Shown: positions 8,085 through 16,085, counted from the stretch's first letter. The stretch: 31,679 bases of DNA from DATJMJ01 sp035508795 (GCA_035508795.1 DATJMJ010000157.1:1-31679), one strand, 5' to 3'. Notes: a model not told the origin generated them from the sequence alone. A program made the numbers and translations.

Positions 8085-8090
8085 ACCGTA
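8085..8090 (-). promoter_or_regulatory. -10 box (TACGGT) of a probable leaderless promoter
   Basis: TACGGT on the minus strand lies 8 nt before the GTG of the DUF6941-like gene. No good -35 is visible 16-18 nt upstream. One of several matching arrangements in the window. Confidence 0.35.
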
Positions 8091-8124
8091 GCGGGCTACG
8101 CCCTGGCTCCCGGGTGGGAAAACC

Positions 8125-8517
8125 CTAGAGCGTATCGTCCTCGCGTCCGCTGCTCGGGCTTCCGCCCCGACCCGGCCACCAACGGGCCGGCCCTGGCCGC
8201 TGCCCCTCAGGCTGGGCGGAGCTGGCAGCGGGGTCGTGGCCCCAACGGTCGTGGACGAGGCGGCGGAGGCTCTGCACGAGCACCACCGCCGAAGCCAGCA
8301 TGGCGAGGAAACCGATCAGCCCGATGAACCAGGAAGATGCAAACGAGATGAGCAGGGCCAGGAGGCCTATGACGAAGCCGAGCGCAGCCCGTTTGGCGTT
8401 GCGGGTCGCTTCGCGGGGGTCGGCCGGCATCCGCAGCGGTCGCGCCAAGCCCCGTTCCGCCTGGAACTGGCGCTCGATCTGGCGCAGTACCCGCTGCTCA
8501 TGTTCTGAAAGTGGCAC
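8125..8517 (-). CDS. DUF3040 family membrane protein
   Basis: 130 aa. The N-terminus MPLSEHEQRVLRQIERQF is the hallmark of DUF3040, a small actinobacterial membrane protein family of unknown role. A basic linker (about 30-43) precedes two adjacent TM helices (44-62 and 63-83), followed by a Pro/Gly/Ser-rich cytosolic tail. The GTG at 8517 is chosen because GGAGGT stands 7 nt upstream and the family signature begins exactly there; the open frame extends upstream but those 31 residues are not family-like. In many actinobacteria a DUF3040 gene lies near DNA polymerase IV, and here dinB is 2 kb away on the same strand with the solute-binding protein gene between. Confidence 0.9.
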   Translation of the reverse strand: MPLSEHEQRVLRQIERQFQAERGLARPLRMPADPREATRNAKRAALGFVIGLLALLISFASSWFIGLIGFLAMLASAVVLVQSLRRLVHDRWGHDPAASSAQPEGQRPGPARWWPGRGGSPSSGREDDTL

Positions 8518-8653
8518 CCGCTGTACCTCCGTTGTACCCGTGCCAGCTGTCAGCCGTCTCGTCCTGAATGTCCAAATCGCTGCACTTGGGCCGGTGGGCC
8601 TTGCCTCCAAGCTACACCTGCCGGCGGGCCTTCTTCCCTCGCCCCCTCGGGGG

Positions 8654-10435
8654 CTAGTGGCCGTGCGAGACGCTCAGCTTGATGGCGGCGAGAGCAAGCA
8701 CAGTCGTCGTCGCCCCGAGCCACCCTCGCCACATCACAGGCGTGTAGCTGTCGGAGCTGCTCGTGCTCGACGGGTACCCCTGCCACAGCTTGGTATTGCC
8801 CTGGAACCAGGCACCGTTGTACCACAGCGGGATCTCCGGCAGCTCTTTGAGGAAATCGATCTCGAGGTTGGCGTAAATGCCATCGAGGGCCGCGGTGTCG
8901 GTGAGCGGGGTGTCACCTGCTTCTTGCACCAGCGCCCAGTCCGATGGCGACGAGAAACGCTCGCTGTTTGCCCCGCTCGCCTCGTCCGGGCCGATGGGGA
9001 GCTGGTAGACGGTGTCAAAGTAACTCCACGGGGTCGAACCGAGCCCGACCGGGTCGTTTATGACCATGTCGTAGTCCCCGGTCGCGACGTCGTTGGCGCG
9101 TGCGGCGGCCGGCACCGAGCTGACCGATACATGGATGCCGACCTTGCCGAGTTGTTGCGTGATGAGCGTCGCGGCACTGGACAAGTCGGGGAAACCATAG
9201 GGTACCAGCAGCTTTAGCTGGGCCCCGTTGTAGCCGGACTTCGCGAGGTAGCGCTTGGCAAGCGACAACGAGTAGTAAAAGCCGTATTTGTGCACGGCCG
9301 ACGTGTCGATGTAGGACGAAAGTTCGGGCAACAGACCGGTCGGGTTTGCCGGCTCGACGGCCCCCGTGTAAACGGTGCTCGCGATCGTTTTGGTATCGAG
9401 CGCGTAGGCTGCGGCGAGGCGAAAATCCGGGTTGTCCATCGGGGCTTTGGCCAGGTCCATCTGGAGCCATGCTGTCGTCGCCGGGATCATGTAGGGCGGC
9501 CCGGCATAGTACGTCTTTATGTCGTAACCACCGCCCTTCGAATCCGCGAGATTTATGATCCCCCGCAGCAATTGGTTGCTCCAGTCGACCTTGTCGGCGA
9601 GGAGGTCGGAGAGCCCGGTCCCGCTCGAGCTGCTGACAAGGTCGCAAAGGTAGCCGAACGTGAAAGACAGCCTCAGCTGAGCAGTCGCCCACCAGTGCGG
9701 GTTGTCCCGGTAACAGGCGCCGTTTTGGCCCGTCGAATAAAGCAACATGGGACCGGTCGACACGGGCGACCTCACGGGGTTGTCGAAATCGCCACCGGTG
9801 GGCAGCTTTTGCCAGATCTCCGACGGAAGGACGGGTGCGTGCCAGAGGAACTCCTGCCATTGGGCGTACCCAACGGGCTTGGCAAAATCGACCGTCACTG
9901 CGTTGCCGGACACCGCAACAGATCGCACTCCGGCAAGGTCGGCGTGGTACGGGTCAGACGCGCTCGAGGCTGCCAGCTTTATCCCATAGGCCACGTCTGC
10001 GGCGCTCAGCCGGCCGGTGACGGCTCCGGTGGCACTGCTCACCCAGTCCACCCCGTCGCGGACCTCGAGCCGGTAGCTGGTCGGGGTGGTCCATGTCCCG
10101 TCGGTCGCGAGCCACGGGACAAACCTTTGGTGGAGCGGGTCGTAGAGGAAAAGCGGCTCGTAAAGGAGCCCCTGCGTACCCGTGTAGCTCGTCGCGGCGA
10201 GCGGGTTGAAGTTGGTGGGGGGCTCGCTGGAGGTCCCCGTCGTGTAGAGCGTCTGGTCGCGGGGCGGCGCCGGAGGCGCGCTCTGCGAGGCGGGCACCGT
10301 CGCTCCCCTTCCTGCCAGAGCGCCGGCCGGAGGTGAGCCGGAGGCCACGGGGGCCGCGGCCATCGGCACAAGGAGCGCCAGGGCAACGCAGAGCCGCCGG
10401 CCGTGGCGGGGGGCACTGCGCAGCCCGGAGATCAT
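8654..10435 (-). CDS. orphan ABC-transporter solute-binding protein, family 5 (peptide/nickel type)
   Basis: 593-aa secreted protein of SBP family 5 (OppA/DppA type), which captures peptides or other small ligands for import. Residues 1-34 form a signal peptide (RRLCVALALLVPMAAAPVASG); I see no lipobox Cys, so a lipoprotein anchor is not evident. The family core follows: SSEPPTNFNPL near the mature N-terminus, GLLYEPLFLYDP, a middle segment with LSAADVAYGIKLA, the NPDFRLAAAYALD helix and a C-terminal LPEIPLWYNGAWFQ. No permease or ATPase gene is nearby, so it is an orphan binding component or a receptor. It begins 12 bp after the dinB stop, so read-through is likely. The TTG at 10438 is an alternative start. 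The hydrophobic tail is the normal last strand and helix of the fold. Confidence 0.9.
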   Translation of the reverse strand: MISGLRSAPRHGRRLCVALALLVPMAAAPVASGSPPAGALAGRGATVPASQSAPPAPPRDQTLYTTGTSSEPPTNFNPLAATSYTGTQGLLYEPLFLYDPLHQRFVPWLATDGTWTTPTSYRLEVRDGVDWVSSATGAVTGRLSAADVAYGIKLAASSASDPYHADLAGVRSVAVSGNAVTVDFAKPVGYAQWQEFLWHAPVLPSEIWQKLPTGGDFDNPVRSPVSTGPMLLYSTGQNGACYRDNPHWWATAQLRLSFTFGYLCDLVSSSSGTGLSDLLADKVDWSNQLLRGIINLADSKGGGYDIKTYYAGPPYMIPATTAWLQMDLAKAPMDNPDFRLAAAYALDTKTIASTVYTGAVEPANPTGLLPELSSYIDTSAVHKYGFYYSLSLAKRYLAKSGYNGAQLKLLVPYGFPDLSSAATLITQQLGKVGIHVSVSSVPAAARANDVATGDYDMVINDPVGLGSTPWSYFDTVYQLPIGPDEASGANSERFSSPSDWALVQEAGDTPLTDTAALDGIYANLEIDFLKELPEIPLWYNGAWFQGNTKLWQGYPSSTSSSDSYTPVMWRGWLGATTTVLALAAIKLSVSHGH

Positions 10436-10447
10436 CAACGTGGAAAC

Positions 10448-11788
10448 CTATAGCTCTGGGAGGGCGTCTCGCTGGCCCCGCGGGGCGCCAACAGCTCGTG
10501 CAGCCGCCGCCGGCCCAACCGCCTGGTCACCGAAGCGGGCGCGCACCGCGTCGACCGCCCGGCTGGCCCGGTCCCAGGCCGCCTGCTCGTGCTGCAGGCC
10601 CGGGCTCCCGGGCCGCTCTCGTGCCCCTTGCCCCGTCGCTGGACCACCCTGGAACTGGAGAGACAGTTGCTCCCCGGGCGACTCGTTGCCAGCCAGCAGG
10701 CCCGTTGCGCTCACTCCGAGGAGCCGGGCGCCTTCCCTCAGGTCCAATGACGCCAGTAGCGCCCGGGCTGCGCCCCAGAACGCGGGGCCGGTCCGCTGCG
10801 GGCTCGGGAAGGTGTGGCTCCTGGTCAAGGTCGTGAAGTCGGCGTAGCGCAGCTTCAACACCACCGTCCGGGCCACCATCCCGTGTTCGCGCACCCTGGT
10901 GGCGACGAGGTCAGCCATCACGACGAGCCGCCGGTCGAGCTCTTCGCGGTCGACGACATCGGCAGAGTAGGTCTCTTCGTGGCCGATCGACTTCGGGGCA
11001 CGTTCCGGGGTGACGGGACGCTCGTCGCGTCCCCAGGCAAGCTCGGACAACAGGTGCCCCATCGATTTCCCCAATGCCGCCACCAGGGTCGCCTCTGGGA
11101 GCGCGGCGAGCTCGCCCACCGATGCGACGCCAAGCTTGCGCAGCCTGTCCCGGTTGGCCGGGCCGACACCCCAGAGCGAGTCGACCGGCAGCGGCCATAG
11201 GAACCCGGTCACTTCGGGTGCCCCCACGAGGACTATCCCGGGGCCCGGGACCGGAGCGCGGCCCTGCTTGGAAGGGCGGGGTTTGGCCGCCTTGGAGGCA
11301 AGTTTGGCGACCAGTTTGTTGGGCCCTATCCCGATCGAGCAGGCAAGCCCCAGCTCGGCCTCGACCCGGCCACGAAGGCCTTCGGCTACCTGCACGGGCG
11401 ACCCCAACAAGGCGCCGGACCCGCTCACGTCCAAAAAGGCTTCGTCGAGGCCGAGCCCCTCCACCAGCGGTGTCACTGCATTGAAGATGGCGTGGAGATC
11501 CGTGCTGTAACGGTGGTAGACGGCGAACCTCGGCTGGAGGAAGACCGCGTGAGGGCAGAGCCTCCTCGCGTGCGCCGTCGGCATCGCGGACCGGGCACCA
11601 AAGGACCGGGCCTCGTAGTTGGCCGACGCCACGACGCCTCTGTTGCCGGTCCCGCCGACTATCACCGGCCGGCCCCGCAGCCCGGGCTGTTCCCTCACTT
11701 CGACCGAGGCGTAGAAGGCGTCCATGTCGACGTGCATGATCGTGCGCTCCTGCCCGCCACCGGCGACCGCCGGCGGGGCGTGCTCCAT
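10448..11788 (-). CDS. dinB: DNA polymerase IV (Y-family translesion polymerase)
   Basis: 446 aa. Error-prone polymerase that copies past DNA lesions. Catalytic acids: D21 in MHVDMDAFYASVE and the D115-E116 pair in LGLDEAFLDVSG. Helix-hairpin-helix and little-finger regions follow (LPVDSLWGVGPANRDRL, then ERAPKSIGHEETYS). A QLSLQF stretch near the C-terminus resembles the sliding-clamp motif QLxLF with one extra residue, and the last 50 residues (WDRASRAVDAVRARFGDQAV) match the tail of actinobacterial DinB proteins. Start is uncertain: GTG 11800, ATG 11788 and ATG 11737 (M18, with AGGAG 9 nt upstream) are all possible, and the shortest fits the family N-terminus best. It lies just behind the PIG-L gene, and no LexA box was seen at this operon. 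Confidence 0.93.
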   Translation of the reverse strand: MEHAPPAVAGGGQERTIMHVDMDAFYASVEVREQPGLRGRPVIVGGTGNRGVVASANYEARSFGARSAMPTAHARRLCPHAVFLQPRFAVYHRYSTDLHAIFNAVTPLVEGLGLDEAFLDVSGSGALLGSPVQVAEGLRGRVEAELGLACSIGIGPNKLVAKLASKAAKPRPSKQGRAPVPGPGIVLVGAPEVTGFLWPLPVDSLWGVGPANRDRLRKLGVASVGELAALPEATLVAALGKSMGHLLSELAWGRDERPVTPERAPKSIGHEETYSADVVDREELDRRLVVMADLVATRVREHGMVARTVVLKLRYADFTTLTRSHTFPSPQRTGPAFWGAARALLASLDLREGARLLGVSATGLLAGNESPGEQLSLQFQGGPATGQGARERPGSPGLQHEQAAWDRASRAVDAVRARFGDQAVGPAAAARAVGAPRGQRDALPEL

Positions 11789-11810
11789 TTCGGGGCTCAC
11801 GTCGGCTCGC

Positions 11811-12563
11811 TCACTGGAGCACCACTTTCCTGAACGCCTCGGCATAGCGGGCCCCGGCGGCTTCCCCGGCCTCCTCGGCCTGCCTGCGGACGACACTTCG
11901 CAACCACTCGCCGCCCTCTCCCAACTGAGACGTGTGGCAAGCAAGAGCCGCAGCTTTCTTGTCGATCGCGGCGGTGATGTCGACCCACGTATCCGGCTCC
12001 AGCGTCCCGGAAAGGTAGAGCGCCCCCACCTGGAAGATCGGGCCGGCGGCAGGGAAGTAGTGGGGGTTGGCCGCCGCAGGCAGCACGGCATCGATCGCCG
12101 CCCACCCCACCACGCGGTGGTCGCGGTGGTTTATGTAGTTTTGGCCGAAGAAAACTGCCGTCGGGTCGGGCGCCACCACTACCTCAGGGCGCACTTGCCT
12201 GAGGAGCGAGACCAGTCGCCCCCGCAGCTCGGGCGAATCCTCTACCTCGCCGTCGCGGTAGCCGAGCCAGTGGTGTGCGGCCACGCCGAGCTCGCGGCCC
12301 GCCAGAGCCACTTCGCGGCGGCGCAGGGCCGCAAGCTGCTTGCCGTCCACCTTGCTGTCCAACGAGCCTTTGTCCCCGTCGCAGCACACGCACACGTGGA
12401 CCTCGGTCCCGCCCGCCGCCCACACGGCGAGCGTGCCACCGCACGAGACATCTGGGTCGTCGGGGTGGGCGTAGACCGCCAGTGCCTTAGCCGGGACCTC
12501 GTCCAATGCCGGGGTGCTCGCGCCGGCGGCCCCCAAGCTCCCGGCGCGGGGAGCGCTCTCCAC
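11811..12563 (-). CDS. PIG-L family N-acetylglucosaminyl deacetylase / amidase
   Basis: 250-aa zinc hydrolase of the LmbE/PIG-L family, which includes the mycothiol enzymes MshB and Mca. Zinc ligands are visible: YAHPDDPD (H33, D36 region) and NHRDHR (H146, H149). The specific substrate cannot be told from these motifs; a mycothiol-type deacetylase or conjugate amidase would fit an actinobacterium. The GTG at 12563 is preferred over TTG 12569 because a TAGCGT -10 box lies 6 nt before it, as for other leaderless starts here. The start is only 41 bp from the divergent inositol-phosphatase-family start. dinB follows within 25 bp on the same strand, so both are probably on one transcript. Confidence 0.88.
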   Translation of the reverse strand: MESAPRAGSLGAAGASTPALDEVPAKALAVYAHPDDPDVSCGGTLAVWAAGGTEVHVCVCCDGDKGSLDSKVDGKQLAALRRREVALAGRELGVAAHHWLGYRDGEVEDSPELRGRLVSLLRQVRPEVVVAPDPTAVFFGQNYINHRDHRVVGWAAIDAVLPAAANPHYFPAAGPIFQVGALYLSGTLEPDTWVDITAAIDKKAAALACHTSQLGEGGEWLRSVVRRQAEEAGEAAGARYAEAFRKVVLQ

Positions 12564-12569
12564 GGCCAA

Positions 12570-12575
12570 ACGCTA
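12570..12575 (-). promoter_or_regulatory. -10 box (TAGCGT) for the PIG-L/dinB transcript
   Basis: TAGCGT on the minus strand ends 6 nt before the GTG at 12563, placing the transcript start at or next to the start codon. No clear -35. Confidence 0.4.
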
Positions 12576-12592
12576 CCGGAGAGCCCCCGTCC

Positions 12593-12598
12593 TATAGT
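12593..12598 (+). promoter_or_regulatory. -10 box (TATAGT) for the inositol-phosphatase-family gene
   Basis: TATAGT (five of six consensus matches) ends 6 nt before the GTG at 12605, typical of a leaderless transcript. It lies back to back with the opposite -10 at 12570-12575, all within a 41-bp gap. Confidence 0.5.
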
Positions 12599-12604
12599 GC
12601 GCTA

Positions 12605-13432
12605 GTGCCCGCCGACCTGATAGCTGACGATCTCCTCGACGAGCTTTACCAGCTCGCAGTCGCCACGGCCACAGGCGCGGCCAAGATCGTGGCCCGGTAC
12701 GCCACGTCCTCGCCCGCCAACCCGGGCACCAAATCTTCCCCCACGGACATGGTCTCCGACGCCGACAGGGCGTCCGAGGCCTACATCGTCTCGCAGCTGC
12801 TCTCGTCGCGTCCCGACGACGGCGTAGTCGGCGAGGAGGGTTCCTCGCACGAGGGCACCTCGGGCGTTTCCTGGGTCGCCGACCCTCTTGACGGCACGAC
12901 CAATTTCTTCTTCGGGGTGCCGATTTATTCTGTTTCTCTGGCGGCCCAAGTCGGCGACCGGACCGTCGTAGGGGCCGTAGTCGACGTTGCCAGCGGCGAG
13001 GTATGGTCGGCTGCCAGGGGCCGAGGGGCATGGCGCGACGGCCAGCGCTGCGCGGTCGCCGAAGGGCGGAGCAGCCTGTCGACTGCCCTGGTGGCAACGG
13101 GTTTCAGCTACCACCCCGAGGTCCGCGCCGAGCAGGCCCGTGTCCTGGCGACGCTCCTCCCGGCTGTCCGGGACATCCGGCGTCTCGGGTCAGCGGCGCT
13201 CGATCTTTGCGGCGTCGCGGGCGGCCTGTACGACGCCTTCTACGAGACCGGGCTCAACGCCTGGGACTGGGCGGCAGGAGGGCTCGTCTGCGAAGAGGCG
13301 GGTGGGGAACTCATCATGTTGCCAGGGAAAACCCTGCTTGCCTCAACCCGCTCGCTGAGCAAGCCTCTCGGCGAGCTGATCTCGAGCACGCAGGCCAGCG
13401 GGCACACGAGCCAACCCGGGACGGTTACCTGA
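12605..13432 (+). CDS. inositol monophosphatase family protein (SuhB/ImpA-like)
   Basis: 275-aa Mg-dependent phosphatase of the IMPase superfamily. Metal-site motifs are complete: GEEGS (E77-E78), WVADPLDGTTNF (D93, D96) and NAWDWAAGG (D221), the usual three parts of the two- or three-metal site. Family members hydrolyse inositol-1-phosphate, histidinol phosphate, PAP or sugar bisphosphates; the sequence does not single one out. Inositol phosphate for mycothiol or phosphatidylinositol synthesis is plausible in an actinobacterium, and the divergent PIG-L gene would fit a mycothiol link, but both are inference. The GTG start has no Shine-Dalgarno site and lies 6 nt behind TATAGT. The gene converges with the phosphofructokinase gene, 40 bp apart. 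Confidence 0.92.
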   Translation: MPADLIADDLLDELYQLAVATATGAAKIVARYATSSPANPGTKSSPTDMVSDADRASEAYIVSQLLSSRPDDGVVGEEGSSHEGTSGVSWVADPLDGTTNFFFGVPIYSVSLAAQVGDRTVVGAVVDVASGEVWSAARGRGAWRDGQRCAVAEGRSSLSTALVATGFSYHPEVRAEQARVLATLLPAVRDIRRLGSAALDLCGVAGGLYDAFYETGLNAWDWAAGGLVCEEAGGELIMLPGKTLLASTRSLSKPLGELISSTQASGHTSQPGTVT

Positions 13433-13472
13433 GCCGGAGCTGGGATGGTTACCGGGGATGGGCGCGTTGGCG

Positions 13473-14504
13473 CTAGCCGAAGAGCGGCTTGGCGACTTGG
13501 TCGTAGAGCTCCTTGGGGACGAGCTTGGGTGCAGAGACAGCGGCCTCGAGCGGGACCCTCACAATCTCGTTGGCCTGTAGAGCGACCATTGTCCCCGCAC
13601 CTCCGTCGTGCACCGCGTCGATGGCGGCGATGCCGAAGCGGGTCGCCAGGACCCGGTCGAAAGCGGTCGGGGACCCGCCGCGCTGGACGTGGCCGAGGAT
13701 GGCCGCCCGTGTCTCGAAGCCGGTGCGCGCCTCGATCTCGGAAGCCAGCAGGTTGGCGATCCCGCCCAGCCGGACGTGGCCGAACTGGTCCACCTCACCC
13801 GAAACAGTGCTAAAAGAACCTTCCTTTGGGGTAGCGCCCTCAGCCACCACGACGACCTGCGCGGACCGGGGGCGAGCCCGCCGGGCCCGCACCAACTCGC
13901 AGACCTCATCGATATCGAAGGCCTGTTCGGGTATGAGCACGGCGACAGCACCGCCGGCGATCCCGGAGTACAGCGAGATCCAGCCGGCGTGCCTGCCCAT
14001 GACCTCGCACACGATCACCCTGTTGTGCGAGGCGGACGTCGTCCTCAGCCGGTCGATGGCGTCGGTGGCGATCTGGACGGCGGTGTGGAAACCAAACGTG
14101 ACCTCGGTGGCCGAGAGGTCGTTGTCGATTGTCTTAGGTACGCCGACGACCGCGACTCCTTCGGATGTCAATTTGTTGGCAACCCCGAGGGTGTCGTCGC
14201 CCCCGATGGCGACCAGCGCGTCGATGCGCTCCGCGTCGAGCGTCGCCCGCACCTTGTCCAGGCCGCCCTCCACCTTGAAAACGTTGGTCCGGCTGGTACC
14301 GAGGATCGTGCCGCCCTCGAAGAGGATGTCCCTGCACTTCTCCTCGTCAAGTGTCACGCTGCGGTCCTCGATCACGCCGAGCCAACCGTCAAGGAAGCCG
14401 ACGACCTCGTCCCCGTAACTGGAAACGCCCTTGCGCACGACGGCGCTGATCACCGCGTTGAGGCCGGGGCAGTCCCCACCACCTGTCAACATCCCAATAC
14501 GCAT
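13473..14504 (-). CDS. 6-phosphofructokinase, pyrophosphate-dependent type by active-site residues
   Basis: 343-aa enzyme of the PfkA family, phosphorylating fructose-6-phosphate in glycolysis. The family core is intact: MLTGGGDCPGLNAVI, ILGTSRTN, PKTIDNDL, CEVMGRHAGWI and LGHVQRGGSP. The donor-site loop reads AIGGDDTLG. The Asp at 104 (Gly in ATP enzymes such as E. coli PfkA) and Lys124 in PKTIDND (Gly in E. coli) are the pair associated with pyrophosphate use; related group III ATP enzymes in Streptomyces keep Gly104. I therefore infer a reversible PPi-dependent enzyme. Start ATG 14504 has GAGGGG 8 nt upstream; the frame continues to 14531 without a better start. It stands alone between the convergent phosphatase and nrdR. 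Confidence 0.93.
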   Translation of the reverse strand: MRIGMLTGGGDCPGLNAVISAVVRKGVSSYGDEVVGFLDGWLGVIEDRSVTLDEEKCRDILFEGGTILGTSRTNVFKVEGGLDKVRATLDAERIDALVAIGGDDTLGVANKLTSEGVAVVGVPKTIDNDLSATEVTFGFHTAVQIATDAIDRLRTTSASHNRVIVCEVMGRHAGWISLYSGIAGGAVAVLIPEQAFDIDEVCELVRARRARPRSAQVVVVAEGATPKEGSFSTVSGEVDQFGHVRLGGIANLLASEIEARTGFETRAAILGHVQRGGSPTAFDRVLATRFGIAAIDAVHDGGAGTMVALQANEIVRVPLEAAVSAPKLVPKELYDQVAKPLFG

Positions 14505-14649
14505 CGCACTTTCCCCTCTCGCGGACCGCAACGAAAGTTGCCCAATGGCGCCAAACCTAGTGGCAGTTGCCGCACGGGCCCAATCGCGGCGACCCCGCTG
14601 GACAAGCGTCCGAGACTTCTTTGTTTACGGACCTTGTCGTTCGGCGGGC

Positions 14650-15156
14650 CTAAATCTGCTCTCCGCCCGGGCTTTCGTCGCGCGACACCCTCCCGGCCTT
14701 CGGCGTAGTCAACTTCGTGAGCAACCCCGCCTCTCGCTGGAAGTCGCCTGCCTCTGTAAACCCCTTGTAAACACTGGCAAACCGCAGGTACGCGACATGG
14801 TCTCGAGCCCGCAAAGCATCGAGGACCGCCAGGCCGACGTGCTCGGTAGGGACCTCGGGCCCCTCGAGGCGCAAGGCTTCTTCGATCTCGACAGCAATAT
14901 GTTCGAGGTCCGAAGGCGACAAAGGGCGGTTTTTGCTGGCGGCCTGCATGCCTGATATGACCTTGGCCCGATCGAAAGGTTCACGGTGCCCTGAGCGCTT
15001 GACCACGACGAAGGGAACCTCCTCCAGCCTCTCGTAGGTGGTGAATCGCCGCCCGCAGGTTAGGCATTCTCGCCTCCGGCGTATCGCAGCGCCCTCCTCG
15101 GCGGTACGCGAGTCGATGACCCTGTCCTCCATGCTCGAACAACGAGGGCAACGCAC
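14650..15156 (-). CDS. nrdR: transcriptional repressor NrdR
   Basis: 168-aa zinc-ribbon and ATP-cone repressor of ribonucleotide reductase genes. The zinc ribbon carries C3/C6 (RCPRC) and C31/C34 (CLTCG). It is followed by RRFTTYERLEEVPFVVVKRSG and the ATP-cone (REPFDRAKVISGM to about 140), with a short charged tail. The start is set at GTG 15156 because the family begins directly at (M)RCPxC and a TATGGT -10 box lies 7 nt upstream; an ATG at 15168 would add four residues but lies inside that box. It lies downstream of the LysM gene on the same strand (34-bp gap), in the lexA / LysM protein / nrdR neighbourhood common in actinobacteria. No ribonucleotide reductase gene is in view. Confidence 0.95.
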   Translation of the reverse strand: MRCPRCSSMEDRVIDSRTAEEGAAIRRRRECLTCGRRFTTYERLEEVPFVVVKRSGHREPFDRAKVISGMQAASKNRPLSPSDLEHIAVEIEEALRLEGPEVPTEHVGLAVLDALRARDHVAYLRFASVYKGFTEAGDFQREAGLLTKLTTPKAGRVSRDESPGGEQI

Positions 15157-15163
15157 CAAGCCG

Positions 15164-15169
15164 ACCATA
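15164..15169 (-). promoter_or_regulatory. -10 box (TATGGT) for nrdR
   Basis: TATGGT on the minus strand ends 7 nt before the GTG at 15156, so nrdR may have its own leaderless promoter within the 34-bp gap after the LysM gene. Confidence 0.42.
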
Positions 15170-15190
15170 CAGCGCGCAGTCGCCCAGAGG

Positions 15191-15913
15191 TTACGGCAGC
15201 CGCAGCACCTCGCCTGGCTGAAGCACTCCCCCACCGATCTCGGATTCGAGCCGGCTCAGCAGCGCGCGGGGGTCCGAGCCGCGCGAGTACTTGACGGCGA
15301 TCCCCCACAGCGTGTCACCCGGCCGGACTGTGTAGGTGGTGCCGCAGGATGCCCCCGTAGCTGCCGCAGACGGCCCACACGTGAACTGCGCGCCCAGGGC
15401 CCGGGCCGGTGCGGGCGCGGCTGACAGCGCAGCACCTAGGACTGCCCAGGCCAGTGCGCCGACGACCACGAGGAGCGAAAGCACGAACACACGTCGCCAC
15501 AGCAGGGTCCGCCGGCTCGGCCGGCGCGAGGTACGCAGAGCCACCTGTCGCGCCTCCGCGGGGAGAGCCTCCGGCTCGGGGAGGACTGTCAGACCCGCCA
15601 CGCTCGGCCGCACGCGGGCGCGGGCGGCGGCCGCGGTGCCTGCCCACAGCTCCTGCTGCCCGGCCGGGCGCTGCCCGCTCGGGTGCTGCATGGCCGGGTG
15701 CTCGGTTGCCGCGTGCTCGGTCCGCGGGTATGAGGTGGCCGGGTACGCTGCCGGCGAGCCGTAACCCGCTGCCCCCCGGAGAACTTTGAGAGCACAAGGT
15801 GCGCTCCCTCTCGGAGACTTGCGGCGCCTCGGGTGCGGCCTGGAGACGCTGGAGCCGGGGACCTCGGCTCCCAGGTCGAGACCCCCCTTCAACGCAGTCA
15901 ATGTTGCAACCAT
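15191..15913 (-). CDS. LysM-domain membrane protein, candidate SOS cell-division inhibitor
   Basis: 240 aa. The long cytosolic N-terminus includes an imperfect repeat tract (YPATSYPRTEHAATEHPAM, about 57-75). One TM helix follows (about 141-164), then a C-terminal extracytoplasmic LysM domain (193-240: TYTVRPGDTLWGIAVKYS to VLRLP) that should bind peptidoglycan. Two Cys (179, 190) just outside the membrane may pair. The gene is divergent from lexA across LexA boxes, as are YneA of Bacillus and related actinobacterial LysM proteins that delay division during DNA damage; that role is inferred from position and architecture. Start ATG 15913 is firm: AGGAGG lies 7 nt upstream. The N-terminal extension is much longer than in YneA (about 100 aa in total). 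Confidence 0.88.
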   Translation of the reverse strand: MVATLTALKGGLDLGAEVPGSSVSRPHPRRRKSPRGSAPCALKVLRGAAGYGSPAAYPATSYPRTEHAATEHPAMQHPSGQRPAGQQELWAGTAAAARARVRPSVAGLTVLPEPEALPAEARQVALRTSRRPSRRTLLWRRVFVLSLLVVVGALAWAVLGAALSAAPAPARALGAQFTCGPSAAATGASCGTTYTVRPGDTLWGIAVKYSRGSDPRALLSRLESEIGGGVLQPGEVLRLP

Positions 15914-16026
15914 TATCGAACCTCCTCACCGGTGAACCGGCCCACGAGCTGGCGCCTCCCTGCCTTGCTCCTCGTCCGTGCGACTCCCACGACTGGCAAA
16001 CCGCTCCGCCTTAGGCGGGCCCTTGC

Positions 16027-16038
16027 GAACGTTTGTTC
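16027..16038. promoter_or_regulatory. LexA-binding site (SOS box), LysM-proximal
   Basis: GAACGTTTGTTC matches the Gram-positive/actinobacterial LexA core GAAC-N4-GTTC perfectly. It lies 114 bp upstream of the LysM start and 156 bp before the chosen lexA start, so it could repress both directions. Confidence 0.75.
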
Positions 16039-16073
16039 CCACGGGACACTATACAGGGGCCCTGTGACAACTA

Positions 16074-16085
16074 GAACATATGTTT
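16074..16085. promoter_or_regulatory. LexA-binding site (SOS box), lexA-proximal
   Basis: GAACATATGTTT differs from GAAC-N4-GTTC at the last base only. It is centred 47 bp from the other box and about 100 bp before the chosen lexA start, consistent with autorepression of lexA. Confidence 0.65.

Noticed and set aside
8654..8728. C-terminal hydrophobic stretch of the solute-binding protein as a membrane anchor
   Set aside because: It matches the normal end of family-5 binding proteins and is too short and polar for a TM helix.
11801..12091. Long N-terminal extension of DNA polymerase IV into the PIG-L gene
   Set aside because: The extra residues are Arg/Ser/Pro-rich out-of-frame sequence of the PIG-L gene; the polymerase family begins at about MHVDMDAF.
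15655..15745. Imperfect repeats in the LysM gene as a CRISPR or mobile element
   Set aside because: The units are short, degenerate and in frame; they encode a His/Pro-rich linker.
16046..16053. ACACTATA as an NrdR-box half site
   Set aside because: The partner half is missing and no ribonucleotide reductase gene is adjacent.
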